The notes: generated by a model not told the origin, from the sequence alone. Positions 1-9,375 are shown, numbered from the stretch's first letter. The stretch: 64,000 nucleotides of DNA from JAFDZV01 sp966128725 (GCA_966128725.1 CBHYLN010000007.1:1-64000); one strand, 5' to 3'. Translations and numbers: made by a program.

Positions 1-1
1 G

Positions 2-85
2 CTTTTCCTGGTATACTTCCCCAAGTCATATCTCACTATCGACAAGCTTCTGCGCGGCCAGGGTGCTGAGGGTGAAACCGGCTGA
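2..85 (+). CDS. C-terminal end of an unidentified protein (partial)
   Basis: The frame is open from the window edge and closes with TGA at 83-85. It encodes about 27 residues ending in FPKSYLTIDKLLRGQG followed by AEGETG. The hydrophobic LFLVYF followed by a basic stretch looks like the last transmembrane helix and cytoplasmic tail of a membrane protein. The family cannot be named from so short a piece. The gap of 147 bases to the next start, and the shared direction, leave open co-transcription with the aminopeptidase. Confidence 0.4.
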   Translation, partial: LFLVYFPKSYLTIDKLLRGQGAEGETG

Positions 86-132
86 TCCCGGGGCACCCTT
101 CACCGACTCGGCCGCCCGCTGACTCCACACGG

Positions 133-158
133 CCGGGCACGACACCGTCGTGGCCCGG
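133..158 (+). terminator. GC-rich hairpin after the partial gene
   Basis: CCGGGC-ACGAC pairs with GTCGTGGCCCGG across a 3-base loop, with one bulged base. No T-run follows, so it is only a weak terminator candidate. Confidence 0.3.
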
Positions 159-232
159 ATCCACAGCAACCCGCACGTAACCCGTGCGCGGTGTTACCCA
201 TTGTCCAAATCATCGTAATCCACGCTCAGCAC

Positions 233-1330
233 ATGTACGATCCACGCAACAAGGCTTTGGCCGACAAGATCATTACCTATTCCACCGCCACCAAGCCAGG
301 CGAGAAGGTGATGATCGAGCTGTTCGGCATCAACGGTGTTCACCTGGCGCAGGAGATGGCGCGCGCCGCGCTCGACGTTGGCGCCGTACCGTTTGTGGTG
401 ATTCGCGACAACGAAACCGAGCGTATCATTCGCGAGCGAGGTACGCGCGAGCTGTGGGATTGCGTGCGCGAGGTAAGCGGGCTGCCGTTGATGCAGCAAA
501 TGGATGTGTACATCGGCGTGCGTGCCGGCGAGAACATCTACGAGCTGAGCGGTGTTGGCCGCGACCAGAACAAGGCCTATTCCGAAGGTTATCTGCTCCC
601 GGTGCATATGCAGGAGCGTGTGAACAACACCCGATGGTGTGTGATGCGGTATCCGTCGGCGGCGTTCGCGATGAATGCCAAGATGCCAACCGCGGCATTC
701 ACCGACTTCTACTACAAGGCCTGCCTGCTTGATTACGCCATGCTGAACGAGCGCATGAAGCCGCTGCACGAGCTTCTGGCCGGTGGGCGCGAGCTGCGCC
801 TTGTTGGCGAAGGCACCGATATCTCGTTCTCGATCGAGGGCCAGAACTGGATTCCCTGTGCCGGTGATCTGAATATCCCCGACGGCGAAATCTTCTCCGC
901 GCCGATTCTGGAGTCGGTGAACGGTACCATTTCGTACGCGCCAACCGTGTACGAGGGCAAGCCGTTCGAGTACATCAAGCTGGTTGTGAAGGATGGTGTG
1001 GTTGTGGACTTCGATTCCAGCAACAACAGTGGGCTGGAGGAAATCCTCGGCACCGACGAAGGCGCGCGCCGCTTTGGTGAATTCTCCTTCGGCACCAACC
1101 CGTACATCGACCAGCCGATGTACGACATCCTCTTCGACGAGAAGATCTGGGGGTCAAACCACCTTACGCTGGGCAAGTGCTACGATATCGCGCCCAACGG
1201 CAACCAGAGCGCCGTACACTGGGATCTTGTCTGCATTGGCGCCGATGTGCATCTCGACGGTCAGTTGATACGCAAGGGGCGCCACTTCGTGTTGCCGGAA
1301 TTGCTGCCGCTGAACCCGGAGAATTTCTAG
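233..1330 (+). CDS. M29-family leucyl-type metallo-aminopeptidase
   Basis: The 365-residue protein matches the AmpS/AmpT/PepS aminopeptidases (peptidase family M29), cytoplasmic dinuclear-metal exopeptidases that remove N-terminal residues from peptides. Their five conserved metal ligands can be placed: Glu219 in GEIFSAP, Glu283 in FGEFSFGTN, His310 in SNHLTLG, and His329 and Asp331 in VHWDLV. Full family length. The ATG at 233 is preferred because family members start close to the motif DPRNKALADKI; a GTG at 191 would add 14 unusual hydrophobic residues. It is followed by a strong terminator, so it is probably transcribed alone or with the truncated gene at the window edge. Substrate specificity is not visible. 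Confidence 0.9.
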   Translation: MYDPRNKALADKIITYSTATKPGEKVMIELFGINGVHLAQEMARAALDVGAVPFVVIRDNETERIIRERGTRELWDCVREVSGLPLMQQMDVYIGVRAGENIYELSGVGRDQNKAYSEGYLLPVHMQERVNNTRWCVMRYPSAAFAMNAKMPTAAFTDFYYKACLLDYAMLNERMKPLHELLAGGRELRLVGEGTDISFSIEGQNWIPCAGDLNIPDGEIFSAPILESVNGTISYAPTVYEGKPFEYIKLVVKDGVVVDFDSSNNSGLEEILGTDEGARRFGEFSFGTNPYIDQPMYDILFDEKIWGSNHLTLGKCYDIAPNGNQSAVHWDLVCIGADVHLDGQLIRKGRHFVLPELLPLNPENF

Positions 1331-1379
1331 CAGCGCATGTTGTTGCTGGTTGTATCGGGCTGCGATGTTGAATATTCAC

Positions 1380-1418
1380 GCGGGGTGCAAATTTGTTTGC
1401 ACCCCGCTGTTTTTTTTC
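1380..1418 (+). terminator. Rho-independent terminator after the aminopeptidase
   Basis: Perfect 12-bp arms GCGGGGTGCAAA / TTTGCACCCCGC enclose a TTTG loop and are followed by TG and a run of eight T. Textbook intrinsic terminator for the plus-strand gene. Confidence 0.95.
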
Positions 1419-2031
1419 GATCGATTATTCGCGACTGAAAAATGCTTTTCGCGATGATAACTGTGTCGTGGCTCGGCATTCACGTGGTGTAATGCCGTGT
1501 AGCGGGCGCTTCCCGATAGCTCCATGGCGGGGCAGGATAAAATCTCAGTGGGTATCGTCGTTTTTCCGAATGGATTTTTTTTCATGTCTGGTTCTGTGCC
1601 GCATATGGCGAAAGGCCTGAAGCACTGTTTTGAACCCTTGCCTTTGTTGGCAGCGCCGCCGATATCGAAATTCCAACAGCGTGAAAAAACGCCACGCGCC
1701 GTGACAATTGTGCACGTTTGAGCGCTTGAAATTCGGCCGGATGTCTGCATTTGTAATTCGCCACGCCCAATCAATATCCGGGTTAAACCGGACCACAACC
1801 GCAACGACATACAGCCCTCCCCAATACACGGTGCGTATTCACAGAGGCATCGTGCACTGTGCCGACTCCACGGTCACAGACTCTCTCCCATTCGCATGAG
1901 CCGTCGGCGGCTCCATGTGCATTCCGTGGCACTCACGGCAATCCCGTACGGCATGCGTTCCAATGTGGCGCGCGCGCCGATCCATCCCCATCCGGAAGTC
2001 CGGTGGCAATGTTGAACACAACAAGAACATC
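1419..2031. other. Intergenic region upstream of the OmpA-family gene
   Basis: About 610 bases, more AT-rich than the flanking genes, with several T-runs and no convincing reading frame. The promoter of the downstream gene must lie here, but I see no perfect TAnnTTTG box; TTTGTAATTCG near 1750 is the closest resemblance. No structured RNA was recognised. Confidence 0.5.
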
Positions 2032-3966
2032 ATGAAACAAAATCTCAACGGTGCATTGGTGCTGCTGGCTGTCTGCCTGCTCCTTCCTCTTCTTGGCTCG
2101 ATGCTGCACGCACAACCGGCCGGCTACTGGCGCGCGGGCCTGAACATCGGCCTTAACTACAATCAACAGGCGCTGGGTTTGCAGCAGTTGAGTCCTGGCA
2201 ACGTTCCGAACTTCTTCCCGTTTGTGCTGGTGGATGGTACGGGCGTTGGCCCATATCTGGGTGCTCTGGGCGAGTATCGATCCACAAGCTGGTGGGGCGG
2301 CCAGCTTCGCGTGAGCTACGATTCGCGCAATGCCCTTTCAACCGACAACTCGCCACTGATACCGCAGCGCACGTTTGATACACGGCTTTCCTATCTCACA
2401 ATCGAACCGATGCTCCGTCTGCAGCCGGAGTTCCTGGGCAAGCTGTTCGTGACCGTAGGCCCGATGATCGCAATCAACATGAGCGGATCGTTCGACCACA
2501 CCCCGGCTCCGGGAGCTGCTGTCGCATCGGATCTGCCGATCACCGATCTCAAGGGAGTGGCCTTTGGCTGGGCCGGCGGTTTCGGGTATGATCTTGCGTT
2601 GGGCAACGGGCCAAGCGGTTCGCGGTGGTTCCTGACACCGTTTCTGGAAGGTTCCTACCTCGCACATCAGCGGATGGCCAACCTTGCGTATCTGGATCAG
2701 GACAGCTTCGATGATATCTGGAGCACATTCACGGTTCGCGGTGGCGTTGCCTTGAAACTGGGATTCAACGAGGGCGATGCGCTTATGGCCGGTGGCGGTG
2801 GCCCGCTCGATTTCCGCCTGTATGCTCCATCCAAGTATGTTGACTCCCGGCGCTATGAGGAATATTTCCCGCTGGTCACGTCGGTGTTCTTCGATAGCGC
2901 CTCGGCCGAGATCCCGAGCCGTTATGATCGCCTGGCGCCCGCCGAGGCCCGAGCCTTCAGCGAGAGCGGCATTGTGGAGCCGCCCAGCGCAGGCGCCGCA
3001 AGCCTTGGTGATCGCATGCAGCGCCAGATGAGCGTGTACTACGATGTGATGAACATCATAGGGTCGCGTATGGCAGCCGCTCCGGCATCCACGGTAACGC
3101 TGATAGGATCGGCTCCGGGTGCTCGCGACGGTGGGGCAATGGCGGAGCGGGTTCGGAACTATCTGGTTGCGTCGTTCGGGATCGATTCGTCACGCGTGGC
3201 GATCGACGGTCGCGAGCTTCCCCGAGTACCGTCCGGATCGCCTCGTACGCCGGTCGACGACCGTCCGCTGGTGGACGCGGAGAACCGCCGCGTTGAGCTG
3301 GCCACGCGTCCCGATCTTGGTGGCCCGATCACGATCAAGTCGGTGAATGCCTCGCCGGTTGAGAACAACCTGGTGCTGAGCATCAGCGACCGGTCCGACA
3401 TCCGCACCTGGCAGCTTGTGGTAAGCGGCGAAGGCAGGCGGATCACCTATGGTCCGTTCAGCCGCCCGGTGCAGCGCATCGACCCACGGCCGTTGATGGA
3501 TGGGCTGTCGCATGGGGCCTTCACCGCCGAGGCAGTGGCCGTAACCAATACGGGCGAGCGGCTGACGCAGACAACCACGTTCGAGCTTTCGCGCAGGGAT
3601 GCGCCCGCCAAGCCGGCGCGCCGGTACTCGATTATCTTCGACTACGGCCAGGATGATCCGGTGCGTGCCTACGAGAAGTTCCTCCGTACAACGGTTGCTC
3701 CGCAGATCGAGCCCGGTTCCACGGTCTATGTCCTTGGCCATACCGACAACGTTGGCGACGCTTCGCTGAACTACAACTTGTCGCTGAAGCGAAGTGGTGA
3801 AGTGCGCGACATTCTCCGCAGCGAGACTGCGAAGCGTGCGGGCGAGGTCAACTTCGAGTTGATTGGATACGGAGAAGAGGAATCGTCAACCACGTTCGAT
3901 AACGCCAAGCCCGAGGGACGGTTCTACAACCGCGGCGTCATCATCGAAGTGGTGCCGGCCGAATAA
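2032..3966 (+). CDS. OmpA-family outer-membrane protein
   Basis: The 644-residue envelope protein starts at ATG 2032, which gives an immediate signal peptide (MKQNLNGA, hydrophobic stretch, LHAQPAG). Residues about 25-250 are rich in alternating aromatic/hydrophobic strands and glycine, as in a Bacteroidota outer-membrane barrel. The middle holds two stretches reminiscent of OmpA-type motifs (ARDGGAMAERVRNYL; ENRRVELATRP). The last 120 residues are a clear OmpA peptidoglycan-binding domain, with VYVLGHTDNVGDASLNYNLS and a terminal arginine-containing strand (GRFYNRGVIIEV). It probably tethers the outer membrane to peptidoglycan. An in-frame start at 1915 would place 39 non-signal residues first and is rejected. 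A terminator follows directly. Confidence 0.88.
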   Translation: MKQNLNGALVLLAVCLLLPLLGSMLHAQPAGYWRAGLNIGLNYNQQALGLQQLSPGNVPNFFPFVLVDGTGVGPYLGALGEYRSTSWWGGQLRVSYDSRNALSTDNSPLIPQRTFDTRLSYLTIEPMLRLQPEFLGKLFVTVGPMIAINMSGSFDHTPAPGAAVASDLPITDLKGVAFGWAGGFGYDLALGNGPSGSRWFLTPFLEGSYLAHQRMANLAYLDQDSFDDIWSTFTVRGGVALKLGFNEGDALMAGGGGPLDFRLYAPSKYVDSRRYEEYFPLVTSVFFDSASAEIPSRYDRLAPAEARAFSESGIVEPPSAGAASLGDRMQRQMSVYYDVMNIIGSRMAAAPASTVTLIGSAPGARDGGAMAERVRNYLVASFGIDSSRVAIDGRELPRVPSGSPRTPVDDRPLVDAENRRVELATRPDLGGPITIKSVNASPVENNLVLSISDRSDIRTWQLVVSGEGRRITYGPFSRPVQRIDPRPLMDGLSHGAFTAEAVAVTNTGERLTQTTTFELSRRDAPAKPARRYSIIFDYGQDDPVRAYEKFLRTTVAPQIEPGSTVYVLGHTDNVGDASLNYNLSLKRSGEVRDILRSETAKRAGEVNFELIGYGEEESSTTFDNAKPEGRFYNRGVIIEVVPAE

Positions 3967-3993
3967 CGCGGCAACACAACAATCCGGTTTGCA

Positions 3994-4034
3994 CGGGAGA
4001 GGGCGCGCGATACGCTCCTCTCCCGTTGTATTTT
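3994..4034 (+). terminator. Rho-independent terminator after the OmpA-family gene
   Basis: CGGGAGAG pairs with CTCTCCCG around a GC-rich inner stem and is followed by TTGTATTTT. It separates the OmpA-family gene from the peptidase gene. Confidence 0.85.
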
Positions 4035-4111
4035 CGGCACAGTCCATGGCATCAAGGGGCCGTGGGCGCGTCCCGTTCGGGTCGCTTTCACGCCAGTCAA
4101 CTCAGGTACAC

Positions 4112-5428
4112 GTGCACAACGCCGATCCCGTTGAACTTCTTCGCCGCCTGATCCGGTTCGATACCTCGAACCCGCCCGGTCGTGAGCGTGAATGCGTAAT
4201 GTTTATCAACGAGCTGCTGCGCAATGCCGGCGTGGCCACCACCATTGTGGCCCGCGACCCAGAGCGTCCGAATCTGATTGCCCGCATCCCGGGTCAGGGC
4301 ACGGCGCCCGCGCTGTTGCTGCAGGGGCATGTGGATGTTGTTCCGGTTACCGCGCAGCAATGGACCCATCCACCGTTTGATGCGGTGGTTGCCGATGGAT
4401 TTGTCTGGGGCCGTGGCGCGTTGGACATGAAAGGCGGTGTGGCCATGATGCTGACGGCCTTTCTGCATACGGCGGCCGCGCCCGCGCCACCAATGGGCGA
4501 TCTGGTGCTGGCCATCCTGAGCGATGAGGAGAACGGCAGCGACTACGGGGCGGCGTATGTGGTGCGCGAGCACGCCGCGCTTCTTGCCGGGGTGCGGCAT
4601 GCCATCGGCGAGTTCGGCGGGTTTACGTTCCAGTTCGGCGGCAAGCGCTTCTATCCGATTCAGGTTGCCGAGAAACAGGCGTGCCGGGTTCGTGCCCGGT
4701 TGCGTGGGCCTTCGGGGCATGCCTCGCTGGTGCATCGCGATGGCGCGATGGCGCGCCTGGCGGCGATGCTGGGCGCGCTCAACGGCAAACGTCTGCCGGT
4801 GCATGTGTCATCCGCGGCACGGATGATGCTCACGGCAATCGGGGACGCGTTGGGCTTCCCCGCCGGTATGGTGTTTCGCGGGCTTGTGCGGCCAGGGCTT
4901 ACCGATCGCCTGCTGAATCGGTTGGGCCAACGCGGCCTGTTGTTCGATGCCCTGCTGCACAACACCGCCAATGCAACCATGGTGCGCGGCGGCGAAACCA
5001 TCAACATGATTCCGGCCGAGGTGGTGGTTGATATCGATGCACGGCTTGTTCCCGGCTCCAGCCCCGAGGAACTGCTCGCCGAGCTGCGCGCGCTTGTGGG
5101 GGACGATGTGGAGTTCGAGGTGACGAGGTTCGATCCCGCACCCCCCGAGCCGGACATGACACTGTTCCCGATCCTTGCCAGCGTGCTTCGCGAGCAGGAC
5201 CCGCAGGGCATTCCTGTTCCATATCTGTTGGCGGCAGTCACCGATGGCCGATTCTTTTCGCGGCTCGGCATCCAGACCTACGGATTCACACCGATGACGC
5301 TTCCAGCGGATTTCAACTTCTCAAGCACGATTCACGCAGCCGACGAGCGCATCCCCGTTGCCGCGCTGGAGTTCGGCGCGCATGCAGTGCGCGAAGTTGT
5401 TCGGCGTGTGCAGCATCGTGCAGCCTGA
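4112..5428 (+). CDS. M20-family metallopeptidase / deacylase
   Basis: About 438 residues of the M20/M25/M40 family (ArgE/DapE/carboxypeptidase G2 type), zinc-dependent amide hydrolases of peptides or N-acyl amino acids. Motifs in order: RFDTSNPPGRERE near the N-terminus; LLLQGHVDVVP with the first metal His-x-Asp; GRGALDMKGG with the bridging Asp; LAILSDEENGSDYG with the catalytic Glu-Glu; and a dimerisation-domain stretch around LRGPSGHASLVHRDG. The substrate cannot be told. The GTG at 4112 is chosen because VHNADPVELLRRL is the usual family N-terminus; ATG 4046 would add 22 residues lying just after the terminator. It converges on the next gene across a bidirectional terminator. Confidence 0.85.
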   Translation: MHNADPVELLRRLIRFDTSNPPGRERECVMFINELLRNAGVATTIVARDPERPNLIARIPGQGTAPALLLQGHVDVVPVTAQQWTHPPFDAVVADGFVWGRGALDMKGGVAMMLTAFLHTAAAPAPPMGDLVLAILSDEENGSDYGAAYVVREHAALLAGVRHAIGEFGGFTFQFGGKRFYPIQVAEKQACRVRARLRGPSGHASLVHRDGAMARLAAMLGALNGKRLPVHVSSAARMMLTAIGDALGFPAGMVFRGLVRPGLTDRLLNRLGQRGLLFDALLHNTANATMVRGGETINMIPAEVVVDIDARLVPGSSPEELLAELRALVGDDVEFEVTRFDPAPPEPDMTLFPILASVLREQDPQGIPVPYLLAAVTDGRFFSRLGIQTYGFTPMTLPADFNFSSTIHAADERIPVAALEFGAHAVREVVRRVQHRAA

Positions 5429-5463
5429 CATGGCGCCAACGGCGTATGTTCCTAATGCATACA

Positions 5464-5510
5464 GGAATGGGGCACCTTGGATACAATCCATGTGGTGCCC
5501 CATTCCGTTT
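5464..5510. terminator. Bidirectional terminator between convergent genes
   Basis: Perfect 13-bp arms GGAATGGGGCACC / GGTGCCCCATTCC with a small internal hairpin (GGATACAATCC), followed by GTTT on the plus strand. It lies between the stops of the M20 peptidase (plus) and the secreted protein (minus). Confidence 0.85.
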
Positions 5511-5553
5511 GAGTTGCGCCAGCGGAGATGCCGCTTGCGCCTGGGCGGCTACG

Positions 5554-6150
5554 TTAATTCAGCGTGACGCATGTTTGGCCAGCGTGCAGTACGAACGCGG
5601 TCTTCTGGCTGTCGTCATCGCAGAGATAGAACTCCACGTCGCGCTCCAGGCAGAATCGTTCGCGCTCGAACGGGCGGAAGGAGTTGACCTCGCGGCTGGA
5701 AAACACAAGCTCATCGCGGCTGCAGTACTCGCGGCCGGCCACGCTGGAACGGGCGTAGAAGCTGAAACGCACACTCAGCGGGAAACGGTCGGCTCCGTTG
5801 GAGACGATGGTTGCGTTGCTTGAAGGGCGATCCGGATCGATGCGTGTATCCACCGCGCCGTACAGAGGGCTGTCGCCATGTGCGTCGATCGTGACCGGCG
5901 GGATGCTCAGGTTAATCGGGCCGGTTGGTGGTATCTCGACAAAGTCGCAGTTGAACGTGCCCGAACCCGTGCTTGGGCAGATCGTTTCGGTGCCGGTGAT
6001 GTTGCCGTCGTCATCGTAATACGTGAGCACCTTGCAGCCGTCGACGATGTCGCAGGTGCATGGCTGCGCGAATGCGGCAGCCTCGCTCAGCAGGAATCCG
6101 GCAACGGCCAGCGCCGCGACCATGATGAAGTGACGAGTTCTGAAATACAT
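5554..6150 (-). CDS. Small secreted protein, unknown function
   Basis: 198 residues with an N-terminal signal peptide (hydrophobic VAALAVAGFLL, then AFAQPCTCD). The mature part has about nine cysteines (CTCDIVDGC, ETIC, FNCDF, EYCSRDE, ERFCLE, YLCDDD, GQTC), so it is probably disulfide-stabilised in the periplasm or outside. The middle (PVTIDAHGDSPLYGAVDTRI) reads like a beta-sandwich. No family is recognised. The start is supported by GGAGGAG (6154-6160, read on the minus strand), one of the clearest Shine-Dalgarno sequences in the window. It stands alone between two terminators. Confidence 0.75.
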   Translation of the reverse strand: MYFRTRHFIMVAALAVAGFLLSEAAAFAQPCTCDIVDGCKVLTYYDDDGNITGTETICPSTGSGTFNCDFVEIPPTGPINLSIPPVTIDAHGDSPLYGAVDTRIDPDRPSSNATIVSNGADRFPLSVRFSFYARSSVAGREYCSRDELVFSSREVNSFRPFERERFCLERDVEFYLCDDDSQKTAFVLHAGQTCVTLN

Positions 6151-6413
6151 GTACTCCTCCGATGAAGGTAATAGTGGGTTTGATTCGGGGGATACAGAGA
6201 TGTGTGCTGGTGCGTATGAACGCAGAGGTAATGGCCTTGATGCTCGCCTGGACTACGGTACGAAACGTTCCCTTGCCAACGCAGTCAACATTGGCGAGCG
6301 CTACCCTGTGCTGCTCCGCCGGGCGATGGCCATTGTTGGCTGTTTCGCGCTAAAATGCATGCGTGTGGCGCCCAAATACTTCTTCCGGATTGCGCTTCTA
6401 TTGCCGCAATTAA
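6151..6413. other. Intergenic region, nothing recognised
   Basis: Apart from the Shine-Dalgarno of the preceding minus-strand gene there is no convincing gene, repeat or promoter box. The promoter for the small secreted protein should be here. Confidence 0.4.
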
Positions 6414-6453
6414 AACGGCCGATCATGCAGCTAAACCTGCATGATCGGCCGTT
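6414..6453 (-). terminator. Terminator of the envelope cluster
   Basis: Perfect 17-bp arms (AACGGCCGATCATGCAG and its complement) around a 6-base loop, followed on the minus strand by TTTTAATT. It ends the minus-strand run that begins at 12166. Confidence 0.93.
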
Positions 6454-6495
6454 ACGTCCATCGAAATCGCCGGTGTGGCGAATGCTGATGCGCTG

Positions 6496-8460
6496 TTACT
6501 GCTGAACCGGTTTCCCGCTTGCGTCAACAAGCCGGGCATCCACAACAATCCGGCGCTTGGTGCCCAGGTCCTCACCCGAGGTCAGCGCGTTCAGATCATC
6601 CACACTGCCGCTCACCGCGCGCCAGCGTATCATCCCCTGCTGCATCAGCATCTGATACTCCTTGCGGGCGCGTCCGCGGCGGAACAGCTTGTCGAAATAC
6701 TCCACCGAATAATATGCCCTGAGCCCGGCCAGCTTGAAGTTGTCGAGCCGCTCCCACGAGCGCACCGTGACCTCGTTGCCGGCCGAGTCAAGGAACGTTA
6801 CGGGGTCCTCGCTGTACGCGCCGATGATTGGGCGTGGGTCGGCAAAACCATACACGGTAAGCTGGATGTATTCCTTGGGGTCGGTAGCGGCCTTGCGCTT
6901 GTTGTACTCGATGAAGCCAGGGAAGTACGTTGTCTCGCACAGCTCCACGAAGTCACCCAACAGCTTTTCCACCTCCGTTGCCACCTTCTGGTTCTGATCG
7001 AAGACGCTGCGGTCCGACTTCACGTCCGTGATGTACGTCTGCGTCTTCAGGTCGCCCGCCTGGCGGCGGCGAAGCTCGGCAAGCGAGGGGCGTGTGTTCA
7101 GCCGGTAGTAACCGCTCACGAAAAACGGGACCACCTTGCCGTCGACGTTAAACGTGTAGATGATCGGCATCGGCGGCATTGGCGGTTCGGGTGCCACCGG
7201 CGGTGCGATCTCCACTGGCGGTGGTGTCTCCAGCGTTGCCGCCGCCGGCGCGCTTCCAAATTTCAGCGTGATCGTGGAGCGGCTCTCGGGGGCTACGTTA
7301 TCAAGCGATGCGGTTGCCGTCTCGTATCCCGGCGATGCGCCCTCGATGGCGTAGGCCAACCCGTCCAGCAACAGGAAGTCGGCACCGGATGCGGTTACCA
7401 CGTCGCGATCGCCAACCGAGCGGCCAAGCTGTGTTTCGCGCACCGACACATGCCCGGGGATGCGGCGCCCGGTGGTGGTATCCAGCAGCGTTACATGCAG
7501 CGATGCATACCCGGAGACGAAGACATTGGGTCCCCCTTCGTAGATATCCAGGCCACCCTTGCCGCCCGGGCGATCGCTTGTGAAGTAACACCGATCGCGA
7601 TCCACGCCAAAGAAGAACAGCTCGTTGGCACTCGTGTTGACCCGCCCTCCAAGGTTGATGGGCGTGCTCCAGGTGCCGGATGCGTCGCGATGCGAAATGA
7701 AGATGTCGGATCCGCCGAATCCTTTCCAACCATTGCTTGCCATGAACAGCGTGCGACCGTCAGGCCCAAGGAATGGCGAGAATTCGTTGCCGTCGGTGTT
7801 GATGGTCGGCCCCATGTTGATCGGGCTGCCGAAGCTGCCGTCGGCCGAGCGATAGGCGATGTACAGATCCATCCCCCCCATTCCGCCCGATCGATTCGAC
7901 GCGAAGATGATATAGGTTCCGTCGGGCGCGATGGTGCCCTGCGCGTCCCAATCCCCGGTGTTGACCTCGTGGATCTTCCGCGAGCGCAGCATGTCCTGCC
8001 CGTTGGCGCTCAGCTCGACAAGTTCCAGATCCGCATCGCCCATGTTCTCGATGCGGTCGCTGGTGGTAATGATGCCCTCGTGTGGATAGTTCAGCCGCGC
8101 CATGTCCGAATCCGCCAGGCCGAACAACAGGCTATGCCGTATCGTGGCGGCGCTGAAGGAGCCTTCGTCCAGCGGCGTGTTGAACTCGGTAAGCGGTTCG
8201 GGCTGGCCCCAATCGTCGCCTTCGCGATGCGATCGATAGAGATTCGCCGATTTCTCGTGATTGCGAGTCAAGTACAGCCATTGACCGTTGGGCACCACGA
8301 ACGGCGCGTAATCATCGCCGGGGGTGTTCACGGATTCAAGATTGCGCACACGGAATTCCGACGAATCGGGAACGCCGTATGGTTGCGCGCACAGCCGGGT
8401 CAGGGTGACAAACGAGAGGCTGGCAAGGAGCACAGGAAGGAGACGGGCGGGGAAGCGCAT
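6496..8460 (-). CDS. PD40 beta-propeller protein with degenerate OmpA-like C-terminus
   Basis: 654 residues with a signal peptide (LPVLLASLSFVTLTRLCAQ). Residues about 30-300 contain at least three PD40/WD40-like propeller motifs: FASNRSGGMGGMDLYIA, FMASNGWKGFGGSDIFIS and YFTSDRPGGKGGLDIY. A carboxypeptidase-regulatory-like stretch and a proline-rich linker (ETPPPVEIAPPVAPEPPMPP) follow. The last 240 residues resemble a worn OmpA domain (LTVYGFADPRP, KLAGLRAYYSVEYFDKL, KRRIVVDARLV) but lack the usual GHTD core. PD40-OmpA proteins are common envelope-anchoring lipoproteins or exported proteins in Bacteroidota, often linked to T9SS. The gene is 9 bases downstream of the barrel gene, consistent with an operon. 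Confidence 0.8.
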   Translation of the reverse strand: MRFPARLLPVLLASLSFVTLTRLCAQPYGVPDSSEFRVRNLESVNTPGDDYAPFVVPNGQWLYLTRNHEKSANLYRSHREGDDWGQPEPLTEFNTPLDEGSFSAATIRHSLLFGLADSDMARLNYPHEGIITTSDRIENMGDADLELVELSANGQDMLRSRKIHEVNTGDWDAQGTIAPDGTYIIFASNRSGGMGGMDLYIAYRSADGSFGSPINMGPTINTDGNEFSPFLGPDGRTLFMASNGWKGFGGSDIFISHRDASGTWSTPINLGGRVNTSANELFFFGVDRDRCYFTSDRPGGKGGLDIYEGGPNVFVSGYASLHVTLLDTTTGRRIPGHVSVRETQLGRSVGDRDVVTASGADFLLLDGLAYAIEGASPGYETATASLDNVAPESRSTITLKFGSAPAAATLETPPPVEIAPPVAPEPPMPPMPIIYTFNVDGKVVPFFVSGYYRLNTRPSLAELRRRQAGDLKTQTYITDVKSDRSVFDQNQKVATEVEKLLGDFVELCETTYFPGFIEYNKRKAATDPKEYIQLTVYGFADPRPIIGAYSEDPVTFLDSAGNEVTVRSWERLDNFKLAGLRAYYSVEYFDKLFRRGRARKEYQMLMQQGMIRWRAVSGSVDDLNALTSGEDLGTKRRIVVDARLVDASGKPVQQ

Positions 8461-8469
8461 GTGGTTCGA

Positions 8470-9276
8470 TTAGTCCCCGATATTGTACATGATGCTGAAC
8501 GTCCCGAGCAATCCGGTCTGCTTCATCTCCTCCGGACGGTCCAGAATCGATGTCAGCGGATGATTGACAATCACCTCGGGGTTGAACGCAAGACGGCCAA
8601 TGCGCAGCAGGAATCCACCGCCGCCACGGACATCGAAGGCAAATCCCTGGTAGGTTGAAAAGGGAACATCGCTCAGCAGTTCGTGTCCGGCCGAACGAGT
8701 GTCGTTGTAGGTGTACGGTTGCGGGCCGATAATCTGCTCCGAGTAGTCATAACGTCCGCCCAGCATGTAGCTGGCCCCGCCACCCCCTATCAGATACAGG
8801 CCGGTACCGAACAATTCCACGCCCACGGTGAGTTCTCCGGTAAGCGCCGCGAATCGCGCGTCAACGTAGCCTTCCTCCTGAAGCGTGATGATCGAGTCGT
8901 TCGCGCCACGCACCGGCGTTCCCGGCAGCGATGTTGTGAACGTCACGGGGCGCGGTTCGTAGCGGATGCGGGGCGAAAGGAATATCCACCGATTGAAATA
9001 GATCATTGCCTTCGCGCCGGCGGTAATGCCGTATCCAACGCCGTCGTTGAACGACGCACAGGTGGTTGCCCCGTCGGAGATGGAAAAGGAGCCCTTGTCG
9101 GACCAGCGACCATATCCGCCCTCGAACCCAGCCCAAAGCGGGATCGGGATCGGTTTGGGATAGAGCACGTTGTCGTACTTGGTTCCGCCCTGCGCCAATG
9201 CCGACGGATGCAAGGCTGGGATAAGCGCAAGCGCTGCAAGCATCGCGGCCGCGATCGCCGGGCGAAGTTGCACCAT
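8470..9276 (-). CDS. Outer-membrane beta-barrel protein
   Basis: About 268 residues from ATG 9276. That start gives a signal peptide (MVQLRPAIAAAMLAALALIP, then ALAQGG). The mature protein alternates aromatic and glycine residues in short strands (WAGFEGGYGRWSDKG, FLSPRIRYEPRPVTF, LTVGVELFGTGLYLIGGGG), typical of an 8-10-strand barrel like the PorT/outer_membrane_beta_barrel families, and ends in LGTFSIMYNIGD. In-frame ATG 9342 would add 22 residues and cannot be excluded. Tight spacing to the PD40 gene downstream suggests a shared mRNA and function at the outer membrane. A hairpin upstream may partly separate it from the VWA gene. Confidence 0.75.
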   Translation of the reverse strand: MVQLRPAIAAAMLAALALIPALHPSALAQGGTKYDNVLYPKPIPIPLWAGFEGGYGRWSDKGSFSISDGATTCASFNDGVGYGITAGAKAMIYFNRWIFLSPRIRYEPRPVTFTTSLPGTPVRGANDSIITLQEEGYVDARFAALTGELTVGVELFGTGLYLIGGGGASYMLGGRYDYSEQIIGPQPYTYNDTRSAGHELLSDVPFSTYQGFAFDVRGGGGFLLRIGRLAFNPEVIVNHPLTSILDRPEEMKQTGLLGTFSIMYNIGD

Positions 9277-9375
9277 GCGGTGCCACCCAGCCTGCACGCG
9301 GGCCGATGATGTTGAACCCGAAGTTGTATTCTGGTGCTCCATACCTGGGCAATCGATGACAGTGACAGAACGAAC

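Noticed and set aside
1393..1620. 75-codon frame after the aminopeptidase
   Set aside because: It starts inside the terminator and has no protein-like features.
3863..4111. N-terminal extension of the M20 peptidase
   Set aside because: It would overlap the end of the OmpA-family gene and run through the terminator at 3994-4034.
6475..8658. 727-codon plus-strand frame over the PD40 gene
   Set aside because: Rich in His/Arg/Val without domains; the minus-strand PD40 gene has signal peptide, motifs and a terminator.
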